DNA from: Blastocatellia bacterium
Lineage (GTDB): Bacteria > Acidobacteriota > Blastocatellia > Pyrinomonadales > Pyrinomonadaceae
Direction of reading: 5' to 3'
DNA: 6,127 nt
Assembly (NCBI GenBank): GCA_003175865.1
Contig: PSRF01000109.1
Location: forward strand, 1-6,127
In this document: positions 1 to 6,127 of the stretch, one piece after another
Layout of the letters: the number at the start of each line of letters is the position of its first letter
Numbering within the stretch: the stretch's first letter is position 1
Notes under the pieces: model-generated
Databases searched by the model: none
What the model saw: the letters and a program-made list of their open reading frames with translations, nothing else
Told to the model about the DNA's origin: nothing
Translations under genes and position numbers: made by a program

Positions 1-128
1 ACCGCCTCACGACCGTCGCGACAATCATCGAGTATTTCGATCTGCGAATCTTTCTCGAGAAGAACACGGAGATTGCGCCGAGCGAGGGGCTCATCATCGA
101 CGATGAGTGTCTTAATCTTTTGAGGCAT
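1..128 (-). CDS. Response regulator receiver domain, N-terminal fragment (probable LytTR family)
   Basis: The minus strand from an ATG at 128 reads 42 full codons and runs off the left edge. The start [20 protein letters not shown] is a CheY-like receiver domain: strand 1 followed by the acidic pocket D11-D12-E13, and the 'DDEPLARR' wording typical of LytR/AlgR regulators. The phosphoacceptor Asp (expected near residue 55) and any output domain lie outside the window, so the LytTR DNA-binding domain is inferred from the LytS-type kinase next door. An in-frame TGA four codons upstream fixes the ATG as the start. No good Shine-Dalgarno is visible (a GGGG lies 14 nt away, too far). The kinase stop codon is 49 bp upstream, which suggests one transcript with the kinase and phosphotransfer between the two products. 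It should act as a cytoplasmic transcription factor. Confidence is high for the receiver domain and moderate for LytTR. Confidence 0.9.
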   Translation of the reverse strand, partial: MPQKIKTLIVDDEPLARRNLRVLLEKDSQIEILDDCRDGREA

Positions 129-177
129 CAGTGATCGTCAAACCCCGAATGATAAATGATCCGTTGCCCTCGGATTA

Positions 178-1311
178 TCATGTCTTGCTGTAACGTAACG
201 GCACCACTATTAAGACTTCTACGCCGCCGCTTGGTCGATTGCGTACATCAAGGCGATGGTCGCCGTTGTAAAGTTGTTCGAGTCGAGCAAGAGTATTCGC
301 CAGACCGATGCCACTGCTACTTCTTAGCTGCCAGTTCGGCGGCAAGCCAACGCCATTGTCAGTGATGCTAATCTTCAGGAACCCTTCTTCCGCTTGGCAG
401 TTGATTGCTACCTCATCAGTTTTTGTGCTTCGACCGATGCCGTGTTTCAAAGCGTTCTCGGTCAGGGGCTGCAGAAGTAGATTAGGTACAAGTGCCTTAA
501 GGACATCATCCTCGGCATTGATGTGAACCTTTAATCGATCAGAGAACCTCATCTGTTGAATCTTCAAATACAACTGGATGAAATTGAGTTCTTCACGCAA
601 CTCAATTTCCTGTTCGTCTGAGTGTTCAAGCGCATGACGCAGCAAATCGCTTAACCCGACGAGCATACCGACTGCTGCGTCGTTCCGGTTATCACGCACA
701 AGACCCACAATGCCGTTGAGTGTATTGAAGAGAAAGTGCGGATGCAGTTGCATGCGCAACGAATCGAGTTGAGCCTTTGCGAGTTGAGTTTCAAGTTGAG
801 CCGCGGTCGATTCCCGTTCTCGGTATTTGCCGTAAAAGTCGATTGCGTGGCACACCCCAACAACCGCCCCATAGATCAGCAGATCGGATCCTACTGAACT
901 GGGCAGACGCGCTATAAATCTTGGCCAGAACTTCATCGGGAGGGCACCCATGTTGTCGAACGGTTTGACCGAGAGAACAACGAACGTCGCTACGGCACTA
1001 TGAAAGATCGAGACGATCAAAAATGCAGGAAAATGTACAAGGAGGTTGTACTTCCATCTAGAGCCGACGAGCGGAAAGCGACGCGCCAACCACACCATCG
1101 ACGGAGTTGCAATGGCCCACGCACTCCAAGTCAGTGTGGCCCAGGAGAAGATGCGCCATGCGGCATGGTTCATTACTTCCGCTCGCATTTCAACGTAAAC
1201 CGGCGCGGCGTAGATAAGCCCTAAGAACACCCAGATGCCGATGACGATTAGCGCAATCAGTATTCGACGGCGTGTTTGATGCTGTTTGACGTAGGACTCA
1301 GGCTCAACCAT
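178..1311 (-). CDS. LytS/YehU-type sensor histidine kinase (His_kinase + HATPase_c)
   Basis: This is a 377-residue membrane sensor kinase expected to autophosphorylate and pass the phosphate to the adjacent response regulator. The N-terminal part (about residues 17-158) has four hydrophobic segments, near 17-37, 54-75, 88-113 and 140-158, with no recognisable extracellular sensor domain, so the signal is unknown. A short charged coiled-coil-like linker (about 160-188) leads to the His_kinase-type H-box LHPHFLFNTLNGI, with H192 as the likely phosphoacceptor and N196 conserved. The ATPase domain has an N-box (LQPLTENALKHG, N286 and H290), a G1 box (DNGVG, D318-G322) and a G2 box (GIGLANTLARL, from G334). 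Length and order are normal for the family, so the gene looks intact. ATG at 1311 is the only reasonable start because an in-frame TAA lies six codons upstream; no clear Shine-Dalgarno is present. Its upstream gap is occupied by the inverted-repeat element at 1326-1457. The ligand and regulon cannot be told from the sequence. Confidence 0.95.
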   Translation of the reverse strand: MVEPESYVKQHQTRRRILIALIVIGIWVFLGLIYAAPVYVEMRAEVMNHAAWRIFSWATLTWSAWAIATPSMVWLARRFPLVGSRWKYNLLVHFPAFLIVSIFHSAVATFVVLSVKPFDNMGALPMKFWPRFIARLPSSVGSDLLIYGAVVGVCHAIDFYGKYRERESTAAQLETQLAKAQLDSLRMQLHPHFLFNTLNGIVGLVRDNRNDAAVGMLVGLSDLLRHALEHSDEQEIELREELNFIQLYLKIQQMRFSDRLKVHINAEDDVLKALVPNLLLQPLTENALKHGIGRSTKTDEVAINCQAEEGFLKISITDNGVGLPPNWQLRSSSGIGLANTLARLEQLYNGDHRLDVRNRPSGGVEVLIVVPLRYSKT

Positions 1312-1325
1312 AGAAGAATCATCCG

Positions 1326-1457
1326 CAGATTACGCCATGCTGGGAGCGCAGGCGTCCTCGCCTGCTAATTGGCGGTAATCATAACTTTCAAGAAGCTCTT
1401 AAGCAGGACTTAAAGGAGTAGGCGAGTGCGTCCGCGCTCCCAGCATGGCGTAATCTG
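1326..1457. repeat. Palindromic (MITE/REP-like) element with 24-bp perfect inverted arms
   Basis: Positions 1326-1349 are the exact reverse complement of 1434-1457 (arms start CAGATTACGCCATGC). Pairing continues inward to about 1366/1417 with a few mismatches and G-T pairs, giving arms of roughly 41 bp around a loop of about 50 bp. The left arm also folds alone into a perfect small hairpin: GCAGGCG (1348-1354), TCCT loop, CGCCTGC (1359-1365). A weaker hairpin sits in the loop (1396-1403 with 1409-1418). There is no open reading frame of note inside, and no target-site duplication can be seen at the edges. The element fills the gap between the exported DJ-1-like gene and the kinase, with exactly 14 bp left on each side. 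A non-autonomous mobile element or dispersed REP-like repeat fits best; a large transcriptional or translational hairpin is the alternative. No T-run follows on either strand, so it is not a classic intrinsic terminator. Confidence 0.85.
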
Positions 1458-1471
1458 TTGTGACCTTATCG

Positions 1472-2551
1472 TTAGTCCATACTGCCAGTTCCTGTGCTTC
1501 CACCTTGTTTTACTACTTTTACACTGAGCGTGTAACGACCCTCGTCCTTCGAGACTGTTTGCAGTCGCACCGTGCCTCGCCAGGTTGCTCCCTTTTCATC
1601 CGTGAATTGCCATTGGGATTGCTGGACGTCAGGCGTTTCGTTCGCTTGTGCATTAGTTTTGGTCCATTTCACGATCGGGGACCCATAGACTTTATTGTTT
1701 GCAATTGCCTCGTTGACACTTGCGAACAGCTCCGCTGCAGATGAATCCGTCAACACGGTCCACGTGTTTTCCCATTGTTCGGTGTTGCCAGATCTCAAGA
1801 GAGGTTTCCAACCATTTTCCCGGACCTTCACGTCGTAGTTGAAACGCATGTACTTATCGGCCAGCATCGCACGAACAAAACGCGAATCAGGATCCCAGTT
1901 GTACTCCATGCCCAGTGCCGCCATCTGTGCAATGCCCCGACCAAAGAGTCTTTCAATTACGTGAAGGGAACCATCGATGCCAGACGATAAACCAGCCGTT
2001 GTGATGATATGTCCCGTGTCGACAAAGCGCCGGTCGTCGACAACCTTTGTCTTCGGTGCTTCTTTTCTGAACAGCGGAATCAGGCTCGATGTTGTTGTTG
2101 CTTCGAGTCCATCGAGCAATCCTGCCTTCGCGAGAATAAACGCGCCGTTACAGACAGACATCACGATTTCTGCATTCTTGCTCTTGTCTTGCAACCATTT
2201 CAATACGACAGGATTCTGGAGTTGACCCTCGACGTTGCCGCCCGGAACCAAGAGTAGGTTCGGCTCAGGTGCATTGGCAAAACTGTATTTTGGATTAACG
2301 CTCATTCCCATCGCAGTGGTGATCGCGTTTGTTTTTTCAGAGACGGTGTAGATGTTGAAAGCTTCACCATCGTTTGAATACGTGTGACCGAACGTTTCAT
2401 ATGGTCCGGTGTAGTCGATTATCTGCACTCCCTCGAAGATGAGAATCGCGAGGTTGCGGGGTGGCGTCTTTTGTTTCTTCTCTGTCGTTTGTGCAAATAC
2501 GGAAGCACTAACAAACAGAAACAGTATGAGAGTGAATCCAATTCGTTTCAT
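1472..2551 (-). CDS. Exported DJ-1/PfpI family protein (GlxA / isonitrile-hydratase-like)
   Basis: This 359-residue protein begins with a Sec signal peptide (MKRIGFTLILFLFVSASVFA, cleavage probably A20|Q21). Residues about 33-217 form a class I glutamine-amidotransferase-like DJ-1/PfpI domain of the type found at the N-terminus of AraC/GlxA regulators and in isonitrile hydratase. Visible landmarks are DYTGPYE (D46, G49-P50, E52), LVPGG (101-105), the nucleophile elbow SVCNGAFILAKAGLLDG (C134), and TTAGLSSGIDG (T185-G187, D193). D46, C134 and D193 match the positions I recall as functional in isonitrile hydratase InhA, but residue 135 is Asn where many relatives have Thr, and the usual 'TTHW' is TTSS here. 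There is no helix-turn-helix; residues about 238-359 are an unrecognised Trp-rich, probably beta-rich extension. The start has a strong Shine-Dalgarno. It probably acts in the periplasm or envelope. Isomerase-like, hydratase-like or deglycase-like activity is possible, but the substrate is unknown. Confidence 0.88.
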   Translation of the reverse strand: MKRIGFTLILFLFVSASVFAQTTEKKQKTPPRNLAILIFEGVQIIDYTGPYETFGHTYSNDGEAFNIYTVSEKTNAITTAMGMSVNPKYSFANAPEPNLLLVPGGNVEGQLQNPVVLKWLQDKSKNAEIVMSVCNGAFILAKAGLLDGLEATTTSSLIPLFRKEAPKTKVVDDRRFVDTGHIITTAGLSSGIDGSLHVIERLFGRGIAQMAALGMEYNWDPDSRFVRAMLADKYMRFNYDVKVRENGWKPLLRSGNTEQWENTWTVLTDSSAAELFASVNEAIANNKVYGSPIVKWTKTNAQANETPDVQQSQWQFTDEKGATWRGTVRLQTVSKDEGRYTLSVKVVKQGGSTGTGSMD

Positions 2552-2557
2552 TTCAGT

Positions 2558-2564
2558 TCTCCTT
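2558..2564 (-). promoter_or_regulatory. Ribosome-binding site of the DJ-1/PfpI gene
   Basis: The minus strand reads AAGGAGA, ending six bases before the ATG at 2551. It is a near-ideal Shine-Dalgarno at normal spacing, and it supports the start that includes the signal peptide. Confidence 0.85.
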
Positions 2565-2738
2565 CATCAGAAACTCATTAGCTTGGGGTGGCGCGTTCGG
2601 TTTGAAGGTTTGAGACTAGCGAAGTCTAAGGTGTAACTGAGGCTCAAGATACTGATTTGTAGCGTAATGAGTTGTTGACGCCATGAACCGGCTGATTTGC
2701 GTGACGAGGCGTTGAATCTTTTGAATCCACTGGATAGC

Positions 2739-2767
2739 TGGAAACCGCTATTTTCCTGTGCAATAAT
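2739..2767 (+). promoter_or_regulatory. Candidate sigma70-type promoter of the propeller gene
   Basis: The best plus-strand match is a -10 box AATAAT (2762-2767, five of six consensus bases) with an extended-minus-10 TG at 2759-2760, and a weak -35 TGGAAA (2739-2744) at exactly 17 bp spacing. Transcription would start near 2774 and leave a leader of about 90 nt. The -35 is poor and the organism's promoter consensus is unknown, so this is tentative. Confidence 0.3.
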
Positions 2768-2851
2768 CCGCCTCGCTCCAACAATCACAGGGACGCGTCG
2801 TTCACTGTTTCACATCAAAACGGGCACCACTGCCAAAATACGATTTTCAAT

Positions 2852-2856
2852 AGGAG
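2852..2856 (+). promoter_or_regulatory. Ribosome-binding site of the propeller gene
   Basis: AGGAG lies seven bases before the ATG at 2864. It is a strong Shine-Dalgarno at normal spacing and supports the start that gives a complete signal peptide. Confidence 0.85.
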
Positions 2857-2863
2857 ACTGATC

Positions 2864-5800
2864 ATGTTTATCCGACGGGTAAGCTTTCGCAGTTTCGCTC
2901 CAGTAACACTCTGCTTGTTGGTTGCTGTTTTCGCACCACTGTCTGCACAGGAGAGTACGCGCGACATTCTCGGTGCATTGCGTTATCGATTCATCGGTCC
3001 GGTTGGCAATCGTTTGACGTCAGTCGTAGGCATTCCGGGTCAGCCGAACATTTACTACGTCGGCGCTGCGTCAGGTGGTATTTGGAAAACCACGGATGCC
3101 GGTATTCACTGGGAACCCCTCTTCGATGACCAACCTGTTTCTTCGATCGGCTCGTTAGCCATTGCGCCATCAGATCCGAACATCGTGTGGGCTGGTACCG
3201 GTGAGCCCTGGATCCGAAGCCACATCTCAGTTGGACAAGGCGTTTACAAATCAACTGATGCCGGACACACGTGGACTCTTGTCGGTCTCGAAAAGACCGG
3301 TCGTATTAGTCGAATAGTCATTGATCCAAAAAATCCCGACATTGTTTTAATTGGAGCAGTTGGTCACGCCTATGGACCACAACAGGAGCGCGGCGTTTAT
3401 CGCACGACCGACGGCGGCAAAACATGGACGCGCGTTTTGTTTACTGACGAGAACTCAGGCTGCGCTGAGATTGCAATGGACCCAAACAACTCCAGCATCG
3501 TCTACGCGGGGATGTGGCCGCTTGAGATTCACACGTGGGGTCGCGACAGCGGAGGTCCAGGAAGTGGTTTATTCAAATCCACTGATGGGGGAGTCACGTG
3601 GCGGAAATTGACTGGTCATGGACTGCCCACACGCACGACAGGAAAAGTGACTGTGGCGATCGCGCGAAGTAATTCGAACAGGATTTATGCGTTGATTGAA
3701 ACCGGTGACGGAGTGCCATTGAATGGTAAGGAAACTGACCGCGGCAAACTCTGGCGTTCAGATGACGGCGGAGAAACCTGGCGTCTGATCAGCTATGACA
3801 GAAATCTCGGCGGTCGCACACACTATTATTTCCGCATGGCCGTTTCTCCAGAGAATGAAAACGAAACTTATTACTTAAACGCAGGGTTTTACGTTTCCAT
3901 CGATGGTGGTGAAACTGTGCGCACAGCTGCGAGTCTTGGGGGCAGTCCCGGCGGCGACAATCACGACATCTGGATCGATCCGACAAATGCTAACCGTATG
4001 GCAATCGCAAATGACGGCGGAGTGTCGATCTCAACGACGCGCGGTCGCACATGGCTTCGTGTCCAGCTTCCGATTGCTCAGATGTATCACGTGACAGTCG
4101 ACAATCGCATTCCATATTTCGTTTACGGAAACGAACAGGACGATCCATCGTATCGTGGTCCAAGTAGAAGTTCTGGCGGAGGAGCCACGGGACAAATTCC
4201 GCGGAGTACATGGCAGTCGGTTGCAGGCGGGGAGAGTGGATGGGCGACGCCAGACCCGGTCGATCCGGACGTCATCTGGTCGAGTGCTTCAGGTTCAGGA
4301 AGCATTGGCGGGATCGTCGAGCGATTTAATTTGAAGAATGGTCAGTCAAGGAACGTCGAAGTGTGGCCTGATCAGTCTAATGGATCACCAGCGGCTGAAT
4401 TGAAATACCGTTTCGTCTGGACAATGCCACTAACGATTTCGCCGCATGATCACAACAAACTCTACGTGGGTAGTCAGTTCGTTCATCAAACGACAGACGG
4501 TGGACAGAGTTGGCAGGTGATTAGTCCCGACCTGACTCTCAACGACAAGAGCAGACAAGGTTTTTCTGGTGGACTAACCGGCGACAACATCGGAGTTGAG
4601 TATGCAGGGGTTGTCTTTGCGATTGCCGAGTCACCAAAGCAGGCGGGACTGATCTGGGCGGGAACAAACGATGGTTTGGTGCAGCTGACGCGTGATGGTG
4701 GGAAGAATTGGACCAACGTCACTAAGAACATTCCAAATCTTCCGCCATGGGGCACAATCAGCAACATTGAGGCGTCACGCTACGACGCAGGGACGGCCTA
4801 TCTAACCGTTGATTTTCATCAAGTCAACAACCGAGATCCGTTTATCTATAAGACAAAAGACTTCGGACAGTCTTGGACATTAATTACCACGGGTATTCCA
4901 CATAGCATGTTGAGCTATGCGCACTGTGTTCGCGAAGATCCAACTCGACAAGGTTTGTTGTATGTCGGCACTGAAAATGGTCTGTATATTTCATTCAACG
5001 ATGGCGAGAGCTGGCAACCGCTTCAGGCTAACTTGCCGCACGCACCAGTCTACTGGATCGTTATTCAGGAGCACTTCAATGATCTGGTCGTCGCGACATA
5101 TGGCCGTGGCTTTTGGATTCTCGACGACTTAACTCCAATTCAACAAATGACGGACGCGGTACGAGCTGCAAATGTGCACCTGTTTGCTCCTCGTCCTACA
5201 TATAGATTCCGACCCGGAACCGATCCTGTGACCATGCCCGAAGATCCGTCACCCGGTCAGAATCCTCCATATGGTGTCGCCATTAATTATTACTTGAAAG
5301 CGGCGCCCACGAGTGACGTCAAAATCAGAATCGAAGACTCGAAGGGTCAAACAGTCAGAACACTTCAAGGCTCGAAATTGGTCGGACTGAATCGTGTTAC
5401 GTGGAACCTGGCTGGCGAACTTTCCACAGAAGTGCGAATGCGAACGAGTCCGGCGTATGCACCCGAAGTCCGAGTTGGGCCTGAAGGTTGGCGCGCGGCA
5501 CCCGGCGCTCCCAGGATGTCTGTGTTGATGTCTCCGGGCAATTACGTTGTGAAGTTGAGTGTGGGGTCGCAGGAGCTAAGCCAGCCTTTTACCGTAAAGA
5601 AGGACCCGAATTCCGATGGGACTGAGGCTGATATCTCAGCACAGGCCGCTGTGTTGCTCGAGATTCAAAAGGATCTGAGCGCGGCGTCGGATATTGTGAA
5701 CCAAATCGAACTCATCCGTAGTCAGCTATATCAGTTGACTGGTTTGCTCGATTCGGGAGCCGGTCCTGTGAAGACAGCGGCTGATGACCTTGATAAAAAA

Positions 5801-6088
5801 TTGATTGAAATTGAGGAAAATTTAATCCAAAGGAAGTTGACAGGTCAGGGTCAGGATGGAGTGCGTTTCCCGCCAAAGCTCCTGACCAAGCTCAATTACC
5901 TGGCGAGTGGTTTGAGCCAGTCGGATTTTCGACCAACGAACCAAGAGAAAGAAGTTCAGGTATTGTTAAAGCAACAGCTCACAACGCAACAGCAACGATT
6001 CAACGATGTGATGAGTAGTGACCTGGCAGCGTTCAATAAGATGTTGCGCGATCGGAATATCTCGAACGTGATCACGCGGATGCCGTAA
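2864..6088 (+). CDS. Secreted sortilin/VPS10-like BNR-repeat beta-propeller protein
   Basis: This 1,074-residue protein starts with a Sec signal peptide (about residues 1-28, cleavage probably A28|Q29). Residues about 35-755 are a large beta-propeller of the sortilin-VPS10/BNR type, often labelled 'glycosyl hydrolase' in soil bacteria. Eleven Asp-boxes (S/T-x-D-x-G-x-x-W) are visible, with the Asp position at 78, 132, 183, 241, 301, 347, 392, 545, 611, 666 and 713. Eight are perfect; 347 lacks the Trp (V352), 392 has Thr for Asp, and 713 is written NDG. About 153 residues without a box (392-545) may link two propellers, as in GH74-like two-lobed folds. Residues about 803-912 resemble a FlgD-type Ig domain (VKIRIEDSKGQTVRTL, GLNRVTWNL, PGNYVVKL). 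The tail, about 925-1074, is helical and Gln/Leu-rich. Length is usual for the family. No catalytic residues can be assigned, so enzyme activity is unproven; protein or glycan binding at the cell surface is equally likely. Confidence 0.93.
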   Translation: MFIRRVSFRSFAPVTLCLLVAVFAPLSAQESTRDILGALRYRFIGPVGNRLTSVVGIPGQPNIYYVGAASGGIWKTTDAGIHWEPLFDDQPVSSIGSLAIAPSDPNIVWAGTGEPWIRSHISVGQGVYKSTDAGHTWTLVGLEKTGRISRIVIDPKNPDIVLIGAVGHAYGPQQERGVYRTTDGGKTWTRVLFTDENSGCAEIAMDPNNSSIVYAGMWPLEIHTWGRDSGGPGSGLFKSTDGGVTWRKLTGHGLPTRTTGKVTVAIARSNSNRIYALIETGDGVPLNGKETDRGKLWRSDDGGETWRLISYDRNLGGRTHYYFRMAVSPENENETYYLNAGFYVSIDGGETVRTAASLGGSPGGDNHDIWIDPTNANRMAIANDGGVSISTTRGRTWLRVQLPIAQMYHVTVDNRIPYFVYGNEQDDPSYRGPSRSSGGGATGQIPRSTWQSVAGGESGWATPDPVDPDVIWSSASGSGSIGGIVERFNLKNGQSRNVEVWPDQSNGSPAAELKYRFVWTMPLTISPHDHNKLYVGSQFVHQTTDGGQSWQVISPDLTLNDKSRQGFSGGLTGDNIGVEYAGVVFAIAESPKQAGLIWAGTNDGLVQLTRDGGKNWTNVTKNIPNLPPWGTISNIEASRYDAGTAYLTVDFHQVNNRDPFIYKTKDFGQSWTLITTGIPHSMLSYAHCVREDPTRQGLLYVGTENGLYISFNDGESWQPLQANLPHAPVYWIVIQEHFNDLVVATYGRGFWILDDLTPIQQMTDAVRAANVHLFAPRPTYRFRPGTDPVTMPEDPSPGQNPPYGVAINYYLKAAPTSDVKIRIEDSKGQTVRTLQGSKLVGLNRVTWNLAGELSTEVRMRTSPAYAPEVRVGPEGWRAAPGAPRMSVLMSPGNYVVKLSVGSQELSQPFTVKKDPNSDGTEADISAQAAVLLEIQKDLSAASDIVNQIELIRSQLYQLTGLLDSGAGPVKTAADDLDKKLIEIEENLIQRKLTGQGQDGVRFPPKLLTKLNYLASGLSQSDFRPTNQEKEVQVLLKQQLTTQQQRFNDVMSSDLAAFNKMLRDRNISNVITRMP

Positions 6089-6127
6089 AGATGTCGTGAT
6101 CTTTTACCCCCACATTAGCGAGGAAAA

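Larger units (their letters stand above)
2552..2863. other. Divergent intergenic region (312 bp)
   Basis: This gap separates the leftward DJ-1-like gene from the rightward propeller gene and must hold the promoters of both. It has a Shine-Dalgarno at each end and one promoter candidate for the rightward gene (2739-2767). A 5-bp hairpin (AGACT 2613-2617, AGTCT 2623-2627) and a 9-bp inverted pair (AACTCATTA 2572-2580, TAATGAGTT 2665-2673) are present but are short enough to be chance. I found no convincing leftward promoter, no tRNA and no small gene with a ribosome-binding site. A 73-codon leftward reading frame across 2567-2788 lacks family similarity that I can recognise and is treated as non-coding. 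Confidence 0.8.

Noticed and set aside
1326..1457. Intrinsic terminator for the DJ-1-like gene
   Set aside because: The loop between the long arms is about 50-84 nt and no T-run follows the stem on either strand, so it does not fit a rho-independent terminator even though it may still affect the RNA.
1326..1457. CRISPR repeat or attachment site
   Set aside because: There are only two arms, in inverted and not direct orientation, with no spacer series, no integrase gene and no direct repeat at the edges.
1460..1744. 94-codon plus-strand frame opposite the end of the DJ-1-like gene
   Set aside because: It lies antisense to a well-supported gene, has no ribosome-binding site and its Cys/Arg-rich composition is that of a shadow frame.
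2567..2788. 73-codon leftward reading frame in the divergent intergenic region
   Set aside because: It overlaps the ribosome-binding site of the DJ-1-like gene, shows no recognisable domain or signal peptide, and is preceded by no clear Shine-Dalgarno. It is most likely a chance frame.
2864..6088. Naming the propeller protein a sialidase or xyloglucanase
   Set aside because: Asp-boxes occur in many unrelated propellers. The sialidase RIP motif and arginine triad are not evident, and no GH74 catalytic pair can be assigned by eye.
6089..6127. Terminator after the propeller gene
   Set aside because: Only 39 bp are available, with a short TTTT and a C-run but no convincing stem before it.

Overview
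This window looks like a piece of a chromosome from a free-living, Gram-negative-type bacterium. Two of the four genes encode proteins with Sec signal peptides ending in a 'xxA-Q' cleavage site. The gene set (LytS/LytTR-type two-component pair, a large secreted sortilin/VPS10-like BNR-propeller protein of about 1,070 residues, and an exported DJ-1/PfpI protein) together with GC content near one half by eye would suit a soil Acidobacteriota lineage such as Blastocatellia. That placement is an inference from gene style and was not tested by any search.

Layout from left to right: (1) 1-128, minus strand, the first 42 codons of a response regulator receiver domain, cut by the window edge. (2) 178-1311, minus strand, a complete LytS/YehU-type membrane histidine kinase, ending 49 bp before the regulator, so the two form a typical kinase-regulator operon. 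(3) 1312-1471, a 160-bp gap almost filled by an inverted-repeat element (1326-1457) with 24-bp perfect arms, longer imperfect arms, and exactly 14 bp left on each side before the neighbouring genes. (4) 1472-2551, minus strand, an exported DJ-1/PfpI (GlxA/isonitrile-hydratase-like) protein with an uncharacterised C-terminal extension. (5) 2552-2863, a 312-bp divergent intergenic region with a good ribosome-binding site at each end and one weak promoter candidate. (6) 2864-6088, plus strand, a 1,074-residue secreted BNR/Asp-box beta-propeller protein with a FlgD-like Ig domain and a helical tail. The last 39 bp (6089-6127) show no recognisable terminator or gene.

How the genes may relate: the kinase and regulator should signal together. 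The exported DJ-1-like protein lies upstream of them on the same strand, but the hairpin element and the 160-bp gap make co-transcription uncertain. The propeller gene is divergent and shares only the intergenic region with the DJ-1-like gene. I see no convincing new defence, mobile or biosynthetic system. The two observations most worth a second look are the palindromic element wedged between the DJ-1-like and kinase genes, and the relocation of an AraC/GlxA-type amidotransferase-like fold to the cell envelope with an altered nucleophile elbow.
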